Source: Actinobacteria bacterium UBA2236
GTDB taxonomy: Bacteria > Actinomycetota > Actinomycetes > Nanopelagicales > Nanopelagicaceae
Direction: 5' to 3'
Assembly: GCA_002347935.1 (NCBI GenBank)
Contig: DDYK01000016.1
Location: 1 to 8,064 of the forward strand
Length of the DNA stretch: 8,064 bases
This document shows, one piece after another, positions 1-6,336 of this stretch. The position numbers and the translations under genes were made by a program. The notes under the pieces are model-generated. The model ran no database searches, was not told where the DNA came from, and saw nothing but the letters and a program-made list of their open reading frames with translations. Positions within the stretch are counted from its first letter, which is position 1. The number at the start of each line of letters is the position of its first letter.

Positions 1-717
1 ACGCCACTTGTGAAAGTTCTTATCTGGACTTTTGTTTACCCTTTCTTAGTAGTGATTATTACCTTCTTCCTCGGCCTCTTCTTAGCTCTCACAATCAATC
101 ATCCAAAGATTAAACCGAAAAAACTTTATCGAATTCTTTTGATTGTTCCTTATGCCATGCCTGGCGTGCTCTCAATCCTCACTTGGAAGGGCATGCTCAA
201 TGAATCATATGGAATTGTAAATAAATTGTTGCCGGGAACAGTTCCGTGGCTCAGCGATCCGTGGTGGGCGAAAGTCGCAGTTGTTCTCGTTCAAGTGTGG
301 GCAGGAACGCCATATATGTTCCTAATTGCAACCGGAGCTATTCAAGCTCTATCTCCTGAAGTTGTCGAAGCATCCGAAGTTGATGGAGCATCGCCACGAC
401 AAGTTTTTTGGAATATCAAACTACCTCTTGTGGTAATTGCGCTAACTCCACTCTTAATCGCTTCATATGCATATAACTTCAGTAATTTTGGTTCCATTTA
501 TCTTCTGACTGGTGGCGGCCCGGTTATGTATGACTCGGGTGGTGTTGCCGGATATACCGATATCTTGATTTCATACACGTATAACTTGGCATTTACCGCT
601 GGTAAAGGGCGAGATTATGGTTTAGCTAGCGCAGTCTCGTTTATTAACTTCCTTATTGTTGCGGTAATTTCTATCCAAGCCTTCAGGCGTTCTAAGCAGA
701 TGGAGAACATAAATTGA
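1..717 (+). CDS. malF: MalF-type maltodextrin ABC transporter permease, 3' part
   Basis: This is the C-terminal 238 residues of an inner-membrane permease of the carbohydrate-uptake (CUT1) ABC family, which pairs with MalG to carry maltodextrins inward. The frame is open from the first base of the window, so the GTG at position 10 is probably internal and the true start lies upstream; MalF-type proteins are usually about 300 to 510 residues. Numbering from that GTG, hydrophobic segments lie near 5-30, 42-60, 88-110, 138-156 and 204-225. The EAA loop that docks on the ATPase is at 120-140 (EASEVDGAS followed by IKLPL; bases 367-429). The sequence LLTGGGP near 165-171 is also typical of MalF. 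The end overlaps the next gene by 4 bases. Family assignment is firm; maltodextrin specificity is inferred from the neighbouring glucosidase and amylase genes. Confidence 0.93.
   Translation, partial: TPLVKVLIWTFVYPFLVVIITFFLGLFLALTINHPKIKPKKLYRILLIVPYAMPGVLSILTWKGMLNESYGIVNKLLPGTVPWLSDPWWAKVAVVLVQVWAGTPYMFLIATGAIQALSPEVVEASEVDGASPRQVFWNIKLPLVVIALTPLLIASYAYNFSNFGSIYLLTGGGPVMYDSGGVAGYTDILISYTYNLAFTAGKGRDYGLASAVSFINFLIVAVISIQAFRRSKQMENIN
702..705 (+). promoter_or_regulatory. Ribosome binding site for malG
   Basis: A GGAG core lies 8 bases before the TTG at 714, inside the last codons of malF. It supports the TTG as the start over the ATG at residue 12 of the same frame, which has only a weak purine run (AAAAGAAG) directly upstream. 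Confidence 0.6.
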
Positions 718-1607
718 GTAGCCAAGTTCTCGTCCGTCAAAAGAAGATGACATTCCAGAAGTGGGTACGAGTACTTGCCTGGCGCCATTTCATCGCACTA
801 CTTGCAATTGCATTTGCCCTATTTCCTCTAATTTGGATGGCATCTGCATCTTTTGATGAACTCGGAAAGATCAACACCCAGAGTTTGATTCCGCAATATC
901 CCGGTTTTGGTAACTACCGAGCTTTATGGAGCAATCCAGATCAGCCTTACTGGCTATGGATGCGCAACTCAGTGATGATTGCATCGATAAACGCAGTTCT
1001 TCAGCTCGCTATCGGCGCTACAGCTGCATATGCCTTGAGCCGCTTCCGCTATCGCGGTCGCAAAACAACACTGATGACTATCCTGATTATCCAGATGTTC
1101 CCGCAACTTCTTGCAGTAACCGCGTTCTATGTCATCCTTGCTGATCTACGTGAATCAATTCCATTTATGGATTTTGGAAGCCCGATTGCATTGCTCGTGA
1201 TTTTTGCAGGTGGAGCGCTCGGCATTAATGCCTGGATGCTCAAGGGATTTTTTGATTCCATTCCATCTGAAATAGATGAATCAGCGAAGATAGATGGCGC
1301 ATCCCACGGTCAGATCTACGTAAGAATCATTCTTCCGCTCGCTCTTCCGATGCTTGCGGTGGTGGCGTTACTGTCATTTATTGGAACGATGAATGAGTTT
1401 CTCTTGACAGCGGTTATTTTGGGTGGAAATCAAGAAGCAATTACGCTCGCGGTTGGTATGCGCCAATTTATCGAAACAGATTTCCAAGAGAATTGGGGAG
1501 CGTTCGCTGCAGGCGCACTTATCGCAACTCTTCCTGTGATGATTCTATTTATCTGGCTCCAGAAATTTGTAGTCTCAGGACTCACTGCTGGATCACTCAA
1601 GGGTTAA
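714..1607 (+). CDS. malG: MalG-type maltodextrin ABC transporter permease
   Basis: This is the second permease subunit of the maltodextrin importer. At 297 residues it has the usual MalG length (E. coli MalG is 296). Six hydrophobic segments are visible near residues 27-47, 86-108, 118-140, 156-176, 207-229 and 263-285. The EAA loop is at 189-209 (ESAKIDGAS then IILPL). The C-terminus, GLTAGSLKG, matches the characteristic MalG ending. The start is a TTG whose last two bases overlap the malF stop in the string TTGA, so the two genes are probably translationally coupled. No ATPase gene follows it, which fits actinobacteria that use one shared ATPase (MsiK) for several sugar importers; that point is inference. 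Maltodextrin as substrate is supported by the MalZ-like gene 3 bases downstream. Confidence 0.95.
   Translation: MSSQVLVRQKKMTFQKWVRVLAWRHFIALLAIAFALFPLIWMASASFDELGKINTQSLIPQYPGFGNYRALWSNPDQPYWLWMRNSVMIASINAVLQLAIGATAAYALSRFRYRGRKTTLMTILIIQMFPQLLAVTAFYVILADLRESIPFMDFGSPIALLVIFAGGALGINAWMLKGFFDSIPSEIDESAKIDGASHGQIYVRIILPLALPMLAVVALLSFIGTMNEFLLTAVILGGNQEAITLAVGMRQFIETDFQENWGAFAAGALIATLPVMILFIWLQKFVVSGLTAGSLKG
1599..1603 (+). promoter_or_regulatory. Ribosome binding site for the MalZ-like gene
   Basis: AAGGG sits 7 bases before the GTG at 1611 and overlaps the final codons of malG. It fixes the GTG as the likely start; the next in-frame ATG is over 230 codons downstream and would remove part of the catalytic domain. 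Confidence 0.55.
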
Positions 1608-1610
1608 TCA

Positions 1611-3413
1611 GTGACCTTCCCGCATCATGATGGCAGCGAACTCTATGTAAGTAATCGCGCACCACAATTCGGAGAGAAAGTCACTCTCAAGGTGCGCATT
1701 CCAAGGAAGGATAAAGTTGAAAAAGTATTTGTTCGAATACTGCAAGATGGCGAACCAGTTACCTATCCACTTAAGAAATCAAAGAGAACAAAAGTTGAGC
1801 AATGGTGGCAAGTTAAAGTTGAGATTGTAAGCCCAAGCACGAACTATCGATTCCTTCTTCGTGATGGTAGAAATTTTCGATGGCTTAATGCAGCTGGAGT
1901 TTTTCCACGCGATGTAGTCGACCACTTTGATTTCAAAATTGTGGCTCGAACTGATGCACCCGATTGGCTCCGGAAAGCAGTTTTCTACCAAATTTTCCCC
2001 GATCGATTCGCAAAATCTGGCGTAGCTCGAACCCTTCCAGAATGGGCTATTCCACGTAAGTGGACCGATATTCCAGCTCTTAATCAACGGGAAGTCTCGC
2101 AAGAATTCTATGGAGGAGATTTCCGGGGCGTAGAAGAGAAATTAAATCACCTCACATCTCTTGGAATTAATGCGATCTACTTCACGCCGATCTTTGCTAG
2201 TAGGAGTAATCACCGCTACGACGCTTCATCCTTTGAGGAAGCAGATCCACTTCTTGGTGGGGATAAAGATCTCATCTCATTACGTAAAGCAGCGTCGAAA
2301 AGAAGTATTCGCTTAATGAGTGATCTCACTACAAATCATTGTGGTTTAGGACATCCCTGGATACAAAAAGCATTGCAGAACAAAGAGAGCGACACTCAAG
2401 AGTTCTTCTATTGGACTAAGAAAAGTAAGTGGGGATATGTGGGCTGGTGGAATGTCGAGAGTCTGCCTAAACTCAATTTTAATTCTCAACGCCTACGGGA
2501 CTTGATGTGGGGAAGTAAGAATTCCATCGTTCAACGCTGGCTAAAAGAACCCTTCGGTATGTCGGGCTGGCGTATTGATGTTGGAAATATGACTGGTCGT
2601 TATTACGGAGATAACTTCAATAAGGAGATTGCCCAGAGCATTCGTGGCGCCATGGATGAAGCAAATCCTGATGCTTGGCTAGTTGCAGAGAACGCAGATT
2701 TCTTTGCTGATGACCTCGATGGGTTTGGTTGGCATGGGACGATGAATTACAACGGCTTCACCAAACCTATTTGGTATTGGATGAATGAAGCCGACGAGAA
2801 GTTGCGGGATTCTTTTGGAATGCCTGCTCCACTGCCACAGATTGATGGCCAGGCTATGGCCGAGATGATGCGGGAATTTGCTGCAGGAATTCCTTGGCGT
2901 TCACTCATGGCCAGTATGGTGTTGCTTGGTTCTCATGATCGCGCGCGTTTCCATACCGTTGTCGGAGGCGATCGCTACAGGAACATCGCCGGAGCAACGC
3001 TCTTGATTTCTTACCCCGGTGTTCCATCGGTTTTTGCAGGTGATGAAATCGGACTTGAAGGTTATTGGGGCGAAAACGGGCGTCGTACAATCAATTGGGA
3101 GCGACCCGATACGTGGAATAGTGAACTGCTCTTCGACTATATGGAACTGATTAAGTTGAGAAAAACAAGCCATGCGCTGGCTTATGGTGGAATCCGTTGG
3201 ATTGATATCAGCAAAGATTCCGTGGCATTTTTACGCGAATCTGCCAAAGAGTCTCTCTTAGTGTTTGTTTCGAGAAAAGGTGTTAAGAAAGAGATTGATC
3301 TCAAACCCTATGGATTCACCATCAAGAAAAGTCTTTTTGGTCCTTCATTAAAAGGTAGCACGCTCAAGATTAATTCTCGCGAAGCTGTAGGTGGAATTTG
3401 GCAATTAAGCTAA
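1611..3413 (+). CDS. malZ: MalZ-like cytoplasmic maltodextrin glucosidase (GH13)
   Basis: This 600-residue GH13 enzyme probably releases glucose from short maltodextrins after import. There is no signal peptide, so it acts in the cytoplasm. Residues 1-110 form a beta-rich N-terminal domain (CBM34-like), followed by the catalytic barrel from about 118 (FYQIFPDRF at 125-133). Conserved GH13 stretches are DLTTNH (238-243), LPKLN (285-289), GWRID with nucleophile D323, acid/base E360 in AEN, and SHD with D443. The barrel's end carries GVPSVFAGDEIG (470-481). Length, LPKLN, the RWLKEPFGMSGWRID stretch and the SHDxARF context agree with E. coli MalZ (GH13_21, 605 residues) better than with secreted amylases, judged from memory. 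GH13_20 cyclomaltodextrinase or neopullulanase is the main alternative. It starts 3 bases after malG and overlaps the next gene by 16 bases, so it is very likely in the transporter operon. Odd residues: R where MalZ has T in SHDTARF, and GNM after the nucleophile. Confidence 0.85.
   Translation: MTFPHHDGSELYVSNRAPQFGEKVTLKVRIPRKDKVEKVFVRILQDGEPVTYPLKKSKRTKVEQWWQVKVEIVSPSTNYRFLLRDGRNFRWLNAAGVFPRDVVDHFDFKIVARTDAPDWLRKAVFYQIFPDRFAKSGVARTLPEWAIPRKWTDIPALNQREVSQEFYGGDFRGVEEKLNHLTSLGINAIYFTPIFASRSNHRYDASSFEEADPLLGGDKDLISLRKAASKRSIRLMSDLTTNHCGLGHPWIQKALQNKESDTQEFFYWTKKSKWGYVGWWNVESLPKLNFNSQRLRDLMWGSKNSIVQRWLKEPFGMSGWRIDVGNMTGRYYGDNFNKEIAQSIRGAMDEANPDAWLVAENADFFADDLDGFGWHGTMNYNGFTKPIWYWMNEADEKLRDSFGMPAPLPQIDGQAMAEMMREFAAGIPWRSLMASMVLLGSHDRARFHTVVGGDRYRNIAGATLLISYPGVPSVFAGDEIGLEGYWGENGRRTINWERPDTWNSELLFDYMELIKLRKTSHALAYGGIRWIDISKDSVAFLRESAKESLLVFVSRKGVKKEIDLKPYGFTIKKSLFGPSLKGSTLKINSREAVGGIWQLS
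3389..3394 (+). promoter_or_regulatory. Closely spaced ribosome binding site for the secreted amylase
   Basis: AGGTGG lies only 3 bases before the TTG at 3398, closer than the usual 5 to 9. No other start exists between the upstream in-frame stop (3371-3373) and this TTG. The spacing would suit the ATT at 3404, a rare start codon, or the gene may rely on coupling to the upstream gene it overlaps. Confidence 0.4.
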
Positions 3414-3487
3414 ACGTTTTACTTGCAGGATTTTCTGCAATGCTGGCAGGTGCAGCTCTTCTGCCCATTATTCCTAAAAGCAACGCA
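3398..3487 (+). other. Predicted signal peptide of the amylase
   Basis: Residues 1-30 have a short N-region with one lysine (K4), a hydrophobic core from about residue 5 to 25 rich in L, A and G, and a cleavage-type ending KSNA before E31. There is no lipobox cysteine, so release by signal peptidase I rather than lipid anchoring is expected. Confidence 0.8.
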
Positions 3488-5518
3488 GAAACCCTTCCCG
3501 TATTTAAAGCAATAGCTCGGGGTGCGCTTGCAAATGATTCTATTTATTTCATCATGACCGATCGTTTTGAAAATGGGGATTTAAGAAACGATAATGCAGA
3601 AATTCCGGGCGGGGTAGAAGTAAATGGTTTAGATAAAAAAGATATTGGATATTTTCACGGGGGAGATTTTGTAGGCCTTACCTCAAGGCTTTCCTACATT
3701 AAGGAACTTGGATTTACTTCGATTTGGATAACTCCTCCTGTGGTTCAGAATTGGATTCAAATTGGGTCTGGCGCCTATCACGGTTACTGGGGAACTGATT
3801 TCACGACAGTAGATCCACATCTTGGCACCGAAGCAGAATTTAAAGCCATGGTAACTAAAGCACATGAATTAGGTTTGAAAGTCATCGTTGATATTGTTGC
3901 AAACCATACGGGCGACATTATTCAGAATTCTTATGGTATGTATAACTATGTATCACTTGGTATGGCTCCCTATAACGACGCTCAAGGTAAGAGCTTTGAT
4001 CTCTCTAAATTCATAGGAAAGAAAAACTTTCCAAAGTTGGATGCCAAGAAGTCTTTCCCGAGACCTCCAGTAGTTTCAAAAGCGAATAAATCCATCAAAA
4101 AACCAGCATTTCTTAATGACCTCACCAATTATCACAACCGTGGTGACTCAACTTTTTCGGGTGAATCGAGCATTTATGGTGACTTCTTTGGTCTCGATGA
4201 TTTATTCACAGAGAAACCCGAAGTGGTTGATGGAATGATCAAGTTATGGTCCAGCTGGATAACTAAGTTTGATATTGATGGCTATCGTATTGATACCGCT
4301 AAGCATGTTAATCCTGAATTCTGGAACGTCTTTATCCCGAAAGTTATGGAGACTGCGAAGAAAGCAGGCAAGATAGACTTCGCTATTTTTGGAGAGGTAT
4401 ATGACGCTAATCCTTATTTGCTCTCGACCTTTGTTCACGAACAGTCATTCCCTAGCGTCTTAGATTTTGGTTTTCAAAGATATGGACTTGCATTTGCACG
4501 TACTGATGGTCAAATCCCAAGATTAGTTGATCTATTCAACCAAGATGATCTTTACACAACTTCAACTCAATCAGTTTATGGAATTCCCACATTTCTTGGA
4601 AATCACGATATGGGTCGCGTTGGATACTTTATTCATTCTGCGACGTATGGAGATGATGATTTAACGCTGCGACGTTCAAAGTTAGCAAACGAAGTTCTCT
4701 TCTTTTCTCGAGGTGCTCCAGTTCTTTATTATGGAGATGAGAAAGGAATGGTTGGAACAGGCGGGGATAAGGCTGCGCGACAAGATATGTTTCCCACTGG
4801 AGTTTTGGAATGGCAAGATGAAATTCGAATCGGCTCTACACCTATAGGTACAAAGAGCGCCTTTGATGTTGTAAATCCATTGCAACTCCAAATTACCGAA
4901 ATCAACAAACTGATTGCCCAAAATCCTGCTTTGCGAAAAGGAACGCAACAACTGCGCGCTACTTCGAGGAATTCAATCGCCTTCTCACGCTATCTTGATG
5001 GTCAGGAATACCTAGTAGTTTTGAATTCAGGTAACGAATCCGACAGCTTGGATGCCCCTGTTTCCATCCAATCCTCATGGGAACAGATTTATGGCCCCAA
5101 GGCGAGTTTTTCAACGTCTGGCAAGAAAGTCTCGGTGACCCTTCCTGCAATCTCGACCGTGATTCTGAAAGCGACAACACCTTTTGAGTCTTCGGCGAAG
5201 TTGGCCGTTAATTTGTCAAAGATTAACTATGACTTTGCAACGCCCAATTGGCTATCCCTTCAAGCCACCGTTCCAGGAGATGAATTTGTGGAAGTTAATT
5301 TCCAGGTGCGAGTGAAGGGAGGCTCTAAGTGGAGCAACATTGGAACTGCAGATCGCCGTACATTTAAGAGCGATGAAGTTGAAGGAGGGCTCTATAGAGT
5401 ATTTCTTCCACCAAGAAAATATAAATCAGGAACAATTATTGAAGTAATTGCAATTGCTCGCAATCAGAAGAGCGAAATTGTTTATTCTAAAATTCGAGAA
5501 TTTAAGATTAATTACTAA
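3398..5518 (+). CDS. Secreted alpha-amylase (GH13)
   Basis: This 706-residue exported GH13 enzyme is predicted to hydrolyse alpha-1,4 links of starch or glycogen outside the cell. Residues 1-30 look like a signal peptide. The barrel opens at SIYFIMTDRF (48-57). Conserved stretches are DIVANH (165-170), GYRID with nucleophile D299, acid/base E333 in FGEVY, GNHD with D404, and GAPVLYYGDEKG (439-450). A long domain B insert spans about 172-265 and ends in GLDDL. A beta-rich C-terminal domain (about 595-706) follows the usual GH13 C-domain and is not one I recognise. From memory the catalytic part resembles the N-terminal amylase half of the fused amylase/pullulanase of Streptomyces, including the YHNRGDST and YGDFFGLDDL stretches. 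The TTG start is chosen because it supplies a lysine before the hydrophobic core; the ATG at 3440 would shorten the signal peptide. It overlaps the MalZ-like gene by 16 bases and the convergent esterase by 11. Confidence 0.88.
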   Translation: MAIKLNVLLAGFSAMLAGAALLPIIPKSNAETLPVFKAIARGALANDSIYFIMTDRFENGDLRNDNAEIPGGVEVNGLDKKDIGYFHGGDFVGLTSRLSYIKELGFTSIWITPPVVQNWIQIGSGAYHGYWGTDFTTVDPHLGTEAEFKAMVTKAHELGLKVIVDIVANHTGDIIQNSYGMYNYVSLGMAPYNDAQGKSFDLSKFIGKKNFPKLDAKKSFPRPPVVSKANKSIKKPAFLNDLTNYHNRGDSTFSGESSIYGDFFGLDDLFTEKPEVVDGMIKLWSSWITKFDIDGYRIDTAKHVNPEFWNVFIPKVMETAKKAGKIDFAIFGEVYDANPYLLSTFVHEQSFPSVLDFGFQRYGLAFARTDGQIPRLVDLFNQDDLYTTSTQSVYGIPTFLGNHDMGRVGYFIHSATYGDDDLTLRRSKLANEVLFFSRGAPVLYYGDEKGMVGTGGDKAARQDMFPTGVLEWQDEIRIGSTPIGTKSAFDVVNPLQLQITEINKLIAQNPALRKGTQQLRATSRNSIAFSRYLDGQEYLVVLNSGNESDSLDAPVSIQSSWEQIYGPKASFSTSGKKVSVTLPAISTVILKATTPFESSAKLAVNLSKINYDFATPNWLSLQATVPGDEFVEVNFQVRVKGGSKWSNIGTADRRTFKSDEVEGGLYRVFLPPRKYKSGTIIEVIAIARNQKSEIVYSKIREFKINY
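5508..5518. other. Convergent overlap of the two operons' 3' ends
   Basis: The amylase stop TAA (5516-5518, plus strand) lies inside the last codons of the esterase, whose own stop reads TAA on the minus strand at 5510-5508. The coding regions share 11 base pairs, so there is no intergenic space for a terminator; any terminator must lie inside one of the two genes. Confidence 0.9.
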
Positions 5519-6323
5519 GCCAAAAACGCAAGGGTTCGTTGACGTAACTTGCCCAAGATCTCTCATTGTGTGCAGTTCGGTGATATACCTTGCTTCTAAA
5601 ACTGCTTTCGTCCCAACCGAGTTTTCGCATTAAAGCGTCAGCTCGGTCTTGAAAAGGTTTATATGATGCATCAAGCCCCTTAGTTCCACGACTCATCCAA
5701 ATCCTAAAGTGATCTTGATTTGGAAGTTTATTGATCATCCAATCAACAAGTGGATCTCCTCCAAGAGGCCAATGTGGAGACAGAGCCAGAGCGGTATGAA
5801 ACCTTTCCTTGAAACGGATTGCAGAATAGAGTGTCGCAAGTCCTCCCATAGAAGATCCGATCATGGCAGTGGCATCAGGAGTTACGGAGCTTCTGGTTTC
5901 TTCAATAAGCTCTGGTGCAATGACGTTGAAAATCTTTTCAAGGTACTTGTTGCCATGAAGTTGTTCGACATTAAGTTGAGTTGGCATTGCTGCTTTGACG
6001 CCTTCTCGGAACGCATCTTCCGGGGTTAAGTCTTTAACTCGACCATCTGGGTCAACCGAAGAAGAGCTATGAAAAACGCCAATGATTAGAGGGGCTATCT
6101 TTCCTTCTTCTTCCGCAACTCGAATCGCATTCTGGGCAAGTTTCCAGGTGTAAGTGAAAGTTGCTTTTTTTCGATCAAAAATATTCTGGCCATCATGTGC
6201 AAGTAACAGATGATCACTTCCTCCTACTGGACTCCAGTAGTCGACAATTGTTTGATCAAAACTAATTCGATTGACATAGCCAGGAATTCCACGTACTTGA
6301 TATTTTCGAATGTAGTTCGTCAC
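5508..6323 (-). CDS. Putative esterase, EstD/CE1-type alpha/beta hydrolase
   Basis: This 271-residue protein belongs to the putative esterase family (Pfam PF00756), whose members include carbohydrate esterases of CE1, Fes-like siderophore esterases and esterase D. The visible features are HDGQNIFD (43-50), typical of the family, the nucleophile elbow GSSMGG (156-161, S158), the acidic candidate D218 in GTKGLDASY and the histidine H252 in AHNERSW. There is no signal peptide or membrane segment, so it should be cytoplasmic. The start is a GTG 13 bases after the pullulanase stop; it has no Shine-Dalgarno sequence but a TATAAT at the spacing expected for a leaderless mRNA. Position suggests a role with starch or glycogen, perhaps removing acyl groups from imported sugars, but nothing in the sequence shows the substrate. 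A cytoplasmic acyl-ester detoxifying enzyme is equally possible. Confidence 0.88.
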   Translation of the reverse strand: MTNYIRKYQVRGIPGYVNRISFDQTIVDYWSPVGGSDHLLLAHDGQNIFDRKKATFTYTWKLAQNAIRVAEEEGKIAPLIIGVFHSSSSVDPDGRVKDLTPEDAFREGVKAAMPTQLNVEQLHGNKYLEKIFNVIAPELIEETRSSVTPDATAMIGSSMGGLATLYSAIRFKERFHTALALSPHWPLGGDPLVDWMINKLPNQDHFRIWMSRGTKGLDASYKPFQDRADALMRKLGWDESSFRSKVYHRTAHNERSWASYVNEPLRFWLSN

Positions 6324-6329
6324 GAGATC

Positions 6330-6335
6330 ATTATA
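6330..6335 (-). promoter_or_regulatory. Candidate -10 element for a leaderless esterase mRNA
   Basis: On the minus strand TATAAT occupies 6335-6330, with exactly six bases (6329-6324) before the GTG at 6323-6321. If the last T is at -7, transcription would begin on the G of the start codon. A weak -35 candidate, TTTACT at 6356-6351 (four of six bases of TTGACA), stands at a short 15-base spacing. The hexamer straddles no coding base of either gene. It is a pattern match only; AT-rich junctions can give this by chance. Confidence 0.5.
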
Positions 6336-6336
6336 T

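Noticed and set aside
10..12. GTG as the start of the first permease
   Set aside because: The frame is open to the window edge and 235 residues is too short for a MalF, so this codon is probably internal.
926..1144. Short open frame inside malG, and similar antisense frames in the glycosidase genes
   Set aside because: They overlap well-supported genes, have unusual composition and no recognisable features; shadows of the real frames.
3440..3442. ATG as the amylase start
   Set aside because: It would remove the positively charged N-region and half of the hydrophobic core of an otherwise good signal peptide.
5528..5552. Possible terminator hairpin (GCAAG pairing with CTTGC) after the amylase
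   Set aside because: The stem is only 5 pairs with a 15-base loop, has no T-run after it and lies in esterase coding sequence; too weak to call.
6320..6331. Three-codon ORF (ATG ATC TCG TGA, minus strand) overlapping the esterase GTG
   Set aside because: It could be an upstream ORF, but it has no Shine-Dalgarno and the ATG arises from the TATAAT-plus-G string; chance is the simpler reading.
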